Notes under the pieces: model-generated
The model's input: the letters and a program-made list of their open reading frames with translations, nothing else
Database searches by the model: none
Told to the model about the DNA's origin: nothing
Program-made: the position numbers and the translations under genes
Shown: piece by piece, positions 25,047-29,845 of the stretch
Numbering within the stretch: the first letter of the stretch is position 1
Layout of the letters: every line of letters begins with the position of its first letter
Source: a virus
IMG/VR virus record: IMGVR_UViG_3300032287_002715
Location: 1-29,845 of that record
DNA: 29,845 nucleotides
Direction: 5' to 3' (one strand)

Positions 25047-25802
25047 TTAAAAGTTTAACAAATTTAATTTTTTATTAGTTTTTTTATTGCTTTTAGACAA
25101 TAGATACTGAATCAACGTATTACTAAAGTCATCAAAAGTCATTCTTTCAGGATGATATTGCACACCTATAATATTTAATTCATTATGCATAAAAGCTTCT
25201 ACAATGTAATGATTACCTTCAGTAAAGGTATATTCTACATCTTTGTTTACAAGTAAAGGAGTTAAATCAGGATTTTTAGATAAGCTTTCTAGAGTAACAC
25301 CTTGATGATGATAACTATTAACTTTATATACATTTTTAAATGTAGTACCATTAAATTCTTGATATATTTTGTTAACTGCAATAGAATTAACTTTACAAGT
25401 ATTTACATCTTCTTTATCACTACTACCACTATAACCATGGTAAGCACTAACATTTTGAATTAAAGGCACACCAAAATGTATTGCAAGTTGTTGCATACCT
25501 AAGCAAATACCAAAGATAGGTATATTAGCATTAATATACTGAGGTAAATTTACTTTAGCAAAATAATCCTTATAAGGATCTGCCATACTATTTTGAAAAC
25601 TTGGTACTTGATTGTAGTTATAAGACATAGTATCTGCACCACCTGGTAATACTACTAAATCTAAATCAGTTCTAATATTACTATTTGGTGTTAGTATTTC
25701 TACTTGACCAAAATTACTTAAGTATTCTAAATATGCTTTTTGTACACCAAAACTATTATCACCTAATGACCAACCTGGTATTCCTATTAATTTTTTACTC
25801 AT
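25047..25802 (-). CDS. Class I glutamine amidotransferase / gamma-glutamyl hydrolase (peptidase C26)
   Basis: 251 residues. The catalytic triad is clear: nucleophile C100 in GICLGMQ, and H217 and E219 in QYHPE. PGGAD at 53-57 and NSYHHQGV at 162-169 match the peptidase C26 branch, whose best known members (PuuD, gamma-glutamyl hydrolase) cut gamma-glutamyl amide bonds. A glutaminase role feeding ammonia to a synthetase is the alternative. Beside two glutamine-synthetase-fold ligases and an ATP-grasp protein it is probably the trimming or recycling enzyme of the pathway, by analogy with PuuA (ligase) and PuuD (hydrolase). One base separates it from the 302-residue gene; eight from the next. 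Confidence 0.92.
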   Translation of the reverse strand: MSKKLIGIPGWSLGDNSFGVQKAYLEYLSNFGQVEILTPNSNIRTDLDLVVLPGGADTMSYNYNQVPSFQNSMADPYKDYFAKVNLPQYINANIPIFGICLGMQQLAIHFGVPLIQNVSAYHGYSGSSDKEDVNTCKVNSIAVNKIYQEFNGTTFKNVYKVNSYHHQGVTLESLSKNPDLTPLLVNKDVEYTFTEGNHYIVEAFMHNELNIIGVQYHPERMTFDDFSNTLIQYLLSKSNKKTNKKLNLLNF

Positions 25803-25803
25803 T

Positions 25804-26712
25804 TTAATTTAATTTATTTGCTTTTAATAATCTTAATTTTGAATATAAACTTTCAGCTGATTGTGGATCAGTTAAAAGTTTATACAATTTTGTATATTCT
25901 TTTAAAGTATATGTTTGAGAATAAGTACTATCTTTAGTAAAAAACTTTTTACAATTATCTTGATCTTTTAATTTTAATCTTAAATTAGATGTATTTATAA
26001 TTCTATTAATTTTACTAATAACAATAAAACTTTTATCAAGAGTTAGACCTACACTATAACTAATAAAACTATTATAGTTACTAATGCGATGAAAACCTTT
26101 ATGACCAGTTACACAATCAGTAGGTATCATTCTATTAGCAACTTGATATAAAAAGAAAAGATCTAATTTATTTTCAAATAAATCACAGAGTTCAATAAAT
26201 CTTGCTGGAACATGTAATTGATAGTTTAAAATTAAACTTCTAATAGCTTGCCAATGAAGTATTAACCAAGATTTTTCATTTGGTTCAATATCACTATAAT
26301 CCATTTCTATATAGACATGAGTTTTAGTTATATTCTTAATACTCCAAGGTGACCCCATCTTTTGTAATAAAGATACATATTTTTCTATATATTCTATATT
26401 AGAATATTTATCTTTTAATGGGTTAACAAACTTATCTAATTCAATAAACATCTGAAGATATGTATCACTATAAATATATTTAGTACCAGCATAGTAAGCA
26501 TCTGATAATAATAATTTATTATCGTAAGATTTTTGAAAGTCTTGCCATATAAATTGACAACAATTTTCAATACATTGTTTTAAATTTATTTTAGATGTTT
26601 TATCAAATAAGAATAAGTTACCTAATGCTTGATCACTTTTACTTAAAAAATCATCTGGTAATGTTTTTAAACAAGATTCAATTTTTACACTAACTGCTTC
26701 TTCAATTTCCAT
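25804..26712 (-). CDS. Hypothetical protein inside the amide-bond cluster
   Basis: 302 residues, unrecognised. Aromatic-rich and mostly helical (CCQFIWQDFQKSYDNKLLLSD, SWLILHWQAIRSLILNYQL), with a short conserved-looking block VTGHKGFHRISNYNSFISYSVGL about two thirds along and a charged helical end. It shows no P-loop, triad or metal motif and no signal peptide. The 11-base overlap with the ATP-grasp gene and the one-base gap to the class I amidotransferase tie it firmly to this pathway. It may be the substrate-recognition protein, a carrier or an enzyme of a new family. Confidence 0.78.
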   Translation of the reverse strand: MEIEEAVSVKIESCLKTLPDDFLSKSDQALGNLFLFDKTSKINLKQCIENCCQFIWQDFQKSYDNKLLLSDAYYAGTKYIYSDTYLQMFIELDKFVNPLKDKYSNIEYIEKYVSLLQKMGSPWSIKNITKTHVYIEMDYSDIEPNEKSWLILHWQAIRSLILNYQLHVPARFIELCDLFENKLDLFFLYQVANRMIPTDCVTGHKGFHRISNYNSFISYSVGLTLDKSFIVISKINRIINTSNLRLKLKDQDNCKKFFTKDSTYSQTYTLKEYTKLYKLLTDPQSAESLYSKLRLLKANKLN

Positions 26713-27571
26713 TATTATTTCCTTTTTTAATAATTAACTTAGGTAATATTTCAATATATTTAGTAGCTACAATACTAATATCGTCATTAGTACTAGATAA
26801 ACTACTTGCACTATTACATTCTAATAGAATATATTCTTGATATTCTCTTGGTTTACCATTACCTTTAGTAGCACTTTGTACTCTAACATCAAAACTAAGA
26901 ATATCAGCTTTAATATGTTTTAAAGCTTTAACACAATCTTCAACAATATCATTCCAAGAATTAGGTTTATTAAATTGAGGATTAGATTCAAGTAACCAAA
27001 CACAATTAGAATCATTTCTATACCAAGATTCTTCTTCAGCAGTATCACTCTTTAAAGCTTTTCTACAAGTATAAAAACAACCATCTTCAGTTACATGTAA
27101 TCTATATTCTAAAGCATAGTTATAGAACTTCTCAAAGATATAGTTAGATAAATTCTTATTGTTTATCCACTTATTAAGTTGTTCCATATTATGTAATAAA
27201 GTATTACCTTCACCACGACTACCATATATATGTTTAGCTACAATAGGAAAGTTTTCATTAGCCCAATCATTTAGAGCTCCATCTGTCCACATATCAGCTG
27301 TACAAACATCTGCTTGTATAAAAGCTTGTTTCATTAGTTTTTTATTAGAGCTAATTTTAATAGCATCTACAGTATTAATCTCAATCCTTTTACCACCATG
27401 AGCTACAGTATCATACATTTCAGTAGTACTACCCAATCTAATTACACTTTTAAAAGGTGTAAGAGGAAGGTTAGTTCTAAGTATAGAATGACTAGGATGT
27501 CTTGATTTAATTTGTGGTCTAAATTTTGTAAATTTGGGTTTAAGCTGTTTGGACTTCTTTACTGTTGACAT
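26702..27571 (-). CDS. ATP-grasp ligase
   Basis: 289 residues. A lysine-containing strand and glycine-rich loop (PIVAKHIYGSRGEGNTLL at 109-126), an EKF acidic strand leading to a basic YALEYRLHV at 152-160, a Cys-rich CFYTCRKALKSD, SFDVRVQ at 226-232 and the metal-binding LLECNSASSL at 249-258 fit the ATP-grasp fold. These enzymes join a carboxylate (as acyl phosphate) to an amine or other nucleophile. The first 40 residues are basic and Pro-rich, probably disordered. Compared with typical ~300-residue phage ATP-grasp proteins it is full length. It is the first recognisable enzyme of the amide cluster in transcription order; its start overlaps the end of the Cys-rich 268-residue reading frame. 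Confidence 0.87.
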   Translation of the reverse strand: MSTVKKSKQLKPKFTKFRPQIKSRHPSHSILRTNLPLTPFKSVIRLGSTTEMYDTVAHGGKRIEINTVDAIKISSNKKLMKQAFIQADVCTADMWTDGALNDWANENFPIVAKHIYGSRGEGNTLLHNMEQLNKWINNKNLSNYIFEKFYNYALEYRLHVTEDGCFYTCRKALKSDTAEEESWYRNDSNCVWLLESNPQFNKPNSWNDIVEDCVKALKHIKADILSFDVRVQSATKGNGKPREYQEYILLECNSASSLSSTNDDISIVATKYIEILPKLIIKKGNNNGN

Positions 27572-28298
27572 TGTTATTATTAATTAATTGTGAGTAATCT
27601 AACTTATATCCTATTATACCTAAGTTATGAGTACTAGTATCACCTCTAAGATTACTAAAATCTTGTGGTAATGGTCCGTACTTTAATATATTTTTAAGTT
27701 TAGGTAAAGCTTGTTTAACCAAACTTATATCATCCATAAAAGCATTAAATTTTTCTAACCATTCAATAGGATCTTTCATAGTATTATCATAAAATTGTCC
27801 TACTCTAAGTAATAAAGAGTATAAACTTATCATGTAAGTACTCGTAGTCCATATTATAGGTACTTCTATAAAGTATAGATTATCTGATACTTCAACAATT
27901 GTTGTATTATCAAAAGCATCAAGATCTAAATGTTCTTCTATTTGATTCATAAAGAACTCTAAGTTTTTATAGTTCTTTTTTAATCTTTCAACATCTTTTA
28001 AATATGTAGTAGTGTTGTATTGACAACTATATTTATATGGACATATTGATATTGCGATATAACCAAACTTTTTATCAAATATGTCTTGTTTACCTTTTAA
28101 ATGACAACCATATGCACTAATAGGTTTATTAGTATGTTCAGCAAATATAACATCATTTAGATAATCTTTACAAGGACTAATAGGTTGTATTGTTTCAAAT
28201 ACATCATTTTTTACTTTCTTCAAAAAAGCAAAACCCATTTGATTACTTCTACCTTCACAAAGTTTAGAACGGCATTGTTTGTTTACTATTTGTATCAT
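27540..28298 (-). CDS. Hypothetical protein with six N-terminal cysteines
   Basis: 252 residues from the ATG at 28298; other ATGs at 28346 (83-base overlap with the upstream gene) and 28238 are possible. I chose 28298 for its A-rich leader and modest 35-base overlap. In that numbering cysteines stand at 9, 14, 43, 65, 86 and 92 (QCRSKLC, SPCKD, YGCHL, CPYKYSC), all in the first 95 residues, suggesting a zinc or iron-sulfur site or a reactive thiol. The remainder is helical and aromatic. No family recognised. Its end overlaps the ATP-grasp start by 32 bases, so it is probably part of the amide pathway. Confidence 0.72.
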   Translation of the reverse strand: MIQIVNKQCRSKLCEGRSNQMGFAFLKKVKNDVFETIQPISPCKDYLNDVIFAEHTNKPISAYGCHLKGKQDIFDKKFGYIAISICPYKYSCQYNTTTYLKDVERLKKNYKNLEFFMNQIEEHLDLDAFDNTTIVEVSDNLYFIEVPIIWTTSTYMISLYSLLLRVGQFYDNTMKDPIEWLEKFNAFMDDISLVKQALPKLKNILKYGPLPQDFSNLRGDTSTHNLGIIGYKLDYSQLINNNNVNSKEVQTA

Positions 28299-28956
28299 AA
28301 ATAACTTTTTTAACGTTTTTAATAAGAGTTGGATAATGTTTACCATTGTATTCTAAATAAACTATATTTGTATTGTTAATTAATTTACCTGTTTTTTTAT
28401 CTGCATATTTATGCTTACGAGATATTAGATTAATAACTTTACAAATAGTATTTTTAGGTATAGGTAATTTTTTAGAGTTAACTAATTTAACAGAATCACC
28501 TACTCTAATATTTAAATTAGGTTTATGTACTTGTAATACTATTTTAGGTTCAGTAAATAAATACTCACAATCACTTTCTACAAATCTTAGTTTTTTACCT
28601 TCAGGTGTTATTATTATTATAGTATCTCTATGGTTACCATCAATTTTACATTTAAAATTTAATTCTATTTTAAAAGGAAAATTTTGATTTACTAATTTTG
28701 ATTTAATTTTTCTATAATTAAAGATTTTTGATGATTCTTCAAAACTTTTAATTTTTACTTCATTAGCTAGTCTTCTTCCTATAATTTGTTTATGTATTAC
28801 TGGATATAGACCAGATCTAGAAGCTAATTCATACTTATTAGTTTCTAAATTGTATATATAGTATTCATTGTTTTCATTAGGTTTGCTAGCTATTATACCA
28901 AGTTTAGGTTTAAGATTTCCTATTTGAACCCAGTCAGCAAATTTTAAATTAGTCAT
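28264..28956 (-). CDS. Hypothetical protein with possible KOW/SH3-like C-terminal domain
   Basis: 230 residues. Beta-rich at both ends: an N-terminal FADWVQIGN...KLGIIASKPNEN...YYIYNLETNKYEL and a C-terminal IRVGDSVKLVNSKKLPIPKNTICKVI then NIVYLEYNGKHYPTLI, a KOW/SH3-like barrel pattern. The middle is basic (NYRKIKSKLVNQNF). No catalytic motif. It starts two bases after the polymerase stop and overlaps the next gene by 35 bases, linking the polymerase with the amide cluster. It could be a polymerase accessory or the first gene of the amide pathway. Confidence 0.72.
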   Translation of the reverse strand: MTNLKFADWVQIGNLKPKLGIIASKPNENNEYYIYNLETNKYELASRSGLYPVIHKQIIGRRLANEVKIKSFEESSKIFNYRKIKSKLVNQNFPFKIELNFKCKIDGNHRDTIIIITPEGKKLRFVESDCEYLFTEPKIVLQVHKPNLNIRVGDSVKLVNSKKLPIPKNTICKVINLISRKHKYADKKTGKLINNTNIVYLEYNGKHYPTLIKNVKKVIYDTNSKQTMPF

Positions 28957-28958
28957 TG

Positions 28959-29845
28959 TTAAAATAAACTTAATTGTGTATTAATTATTGTATCTATTTC
29001 TTTCTGAGCTTCTCTAATATAAAATTGATAATTTATATCATATTCGTGCATTTGTTTGTTTATAAAGTTATTAAATATAGTTACTTGATAATCTTTATTA
29101 ATAACTTCACTAGTGCCTTTAGAATAGTATTTTATGAAGTTTGCTCCTTTATTAGATATATAATATCTAACATTCTTTTGTTGCTTTTCAACTAATTCTG
29201 CAGCTATACCATCTTTATAACCTAAATAATGTATTTGACCATAACTATCTCTACCAAATTTCTGTCTACCACAAAAATCATATACATTAGTATGATTCAT
29301 AATAGTATTTCTAATAGGTATATTATTTACAAAGAATTGACTTAAAGCATAAGGTATAATTTTAAAACTATTATCTTTATGATAAGCAGGTTCAGAACCA
29401 ACTACTTTATCTACTTCAAATGCACCTTTATATTTAACTTTCCCTTTAGTAGTTACAGCTAAATAATTATTTACATCTCTAATTACCATCTTAGAATACT
29501 CTACATATTCTAATTGTAATTTAGTTTGCTGTTCCCAATTCTTACAAATGTTGTAGTATGCATTAATACTGTGTTGATTATTAGGTATTTTGAGAGTAAT
29601 ACCGTCAGTATTAATTTGCAATACAGTCATATCTTTAATTCTATCAACTAATTCTTCTGCTAACATAGTTAGTAATAGTTGACCATTTAAAGTTATACAC
29701 ATTGTAAATTTAGGATCATATAAGAAACTATTAATATCATTAGATTTACCATATACTGAATTTGCAGCTAATTTAAATCCATCAGATAATACCATATTAC
29801 CTTCAGATTTAGCTTCTAAACGCATATTTATGATAGATTGATATA
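28959..29845 (-). CDS. Family B DNA polymerase, C-terminal part (5' truncated by window edge)
   Basis: The open frame runs through position 29845 and so begins outside the window; at least 295 codons are visible. Motif B of family B polymerases is KLAANSVYGKSN (the K-x3-N-S-x-Y-G form), lying about 18-29 residues after the Met codon at 29825. Motif C follows as LQINTDGITL, where the usual DTDS is NTDG. This is the palm; the exonuclease domain, if any, lies upstream. The C-terminal 200 residues have thumb-like charged helices and end in IINTQLSLF, a QLSLF tail resembling sliding-clamp-binding peptides (QxxLF-like). It would be the replicative polymerase and heads the - block shown here. The internal ATG is not its start. 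Confidence 0.85.
   Translation of the reverse strand, partial: YQSIINMRLEAKSEGNMVLSDGFKLAANSVYGKSNDINSFLYDPKFTMCITLNGQLLLTMLAEELVDRIKDMTVLQINTDGITLKIPNNQHSINAYYNICKNWEQQTKLQLEYVEYSKMVIRDVNNYLAVTTKGKVKYKGAFEVDKVVGSEPAYHKDNSFKIIPYALSQFFVNNIPIRNTIMNHTNVYDFCGRQKFGRDSYGQIHYLGYKDGIAAELVEKQQKNVRYYISNKGANFIKYYSKGTSEVINKDYQVTIFNNFINKQMHEYDINYQFYIREAQKEIDTIINTQLSLF

Noticed and set aside
25059-25066. TAAATTTG on -, matching the Bacteroidota -7 promoter pattern TAnnTTTG
   Set aside because: No TTG element at the usual spacing upstream, and such 8-mers arise often by chance in AT-rich sequence; the flanking genes are closely packed in one operon.
1-29845. Stop-codon reassignment, as in some crAss-like phages
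   Set aside because: TAA, TAG and TGA all end genes at sensible places with tight stop-start overlaps; no gene is broken by in-frame TAG or TGA.
1-29845. tRNA genes, CRISPR array, insertion sequence or attachment site
   Set aside because: No cloverleaf, no evenly spaced direct repeats, no transposase or integrase and no terminal repeats were seen; coding sequence leaves little room for them.

Overview
This window looks like part of a large, AT-rich tailed-phage genome of the crAss-like type (order Crassvirales), whose hosts are gut Bacteroidota. I base this on four things: two opposed gene blocks (large virion-type proteins on +, replication genes on -), a compact set of DnaG-like primase, DnaB-like helicase, SSB, family B polymerase, PhoH and metallophosphoesterase genes, almost no Shine-Dalgarno sequences in front of starts, and A-rich translation starts. 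No search was run, so the assignment rests on recognition of families and layout. The standard stop codons all terminate genes here: TGA ends the 76-residue gene at 382 and the 344-residue gene at 17614, TAG ends the helicase-proximal gene at 16973 and others, and TAA ends most. No stop reassignment is needed.

Layout. Positions 1-4521 (+) hold the tail of an unknown gene, a 76-residue protein and a 1380-residue protein with an N-terminal PD-(D/E)XK nuclease domain, joined by TAATG and ATGA overlaps. A GC-rich hairpin at 4530-4554 separates this block from the - strand block. Everything from 4559 to the right edge is on -, so transcription runs from right to left. In that order: the C-terminal half of a family B DNA polymerase (entering from beyond 29845), two unknown proteins, a 8.4 kb amide-bond cluster (27571 to 19154), three unknown or poorly known proteins, DnaB-like helicase, RecA-like ATPase, SSB-like protein, primase, RusA-like resolvase, two small acidic proteins, FEN-like 5' nuclease, an unknown protein, a dATP/dGTP diphosphohydrolase-like protein, dUTPase, a 73-residue protein, DnaQ-like exonuclease with zinc ribbon, UVR-motif protein, adenosylcobalamin-dependent ribonucleotide reductase, HNH endonuclease, PhoH-like ATPase, metallophosphoesterase and an AP2-like DNA-binding protein.

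The most striking content is the amide-bond cluster: an ATP-grasp ligase, a class I glutamine amidotransferase/peptidase C26 hydrolase, a phiEco32-type COOH-NH2 ligase, two class II glutamine amidotransferase-like (Ntn hydrolase) proteins with long unknown C-terminal parts, and a second glutamine-synthetase-fold amidoligase with a 310-residue unknown N-terminal part. Two unknown proteins lie in the same run. Together they look like a dedicated pathway that makes and trims amide or isopeptide bonds, placed between the DNA polymerase and the replicative helicase. Its substrate (a protein, cell-wall peptide, small molecule or modified nucleotide) cannot be read from the sequence.

The remainder is a coherent replication and nucleotide-supply module: RNR makes dNTPs, dUTPase and the dATP/dGTP diphosphohydrolase-like protein shape the pool, and the polymerase, helicase, primase, SSB, nucleases and resolvase act on DNA. 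Coding density is close to total; the largest gap is 99 bases upstream of the RNR gene and holds two hairpins. No gap exceeds 300 bases. I saw no tRNA, CRISPR array or insertion sequence.
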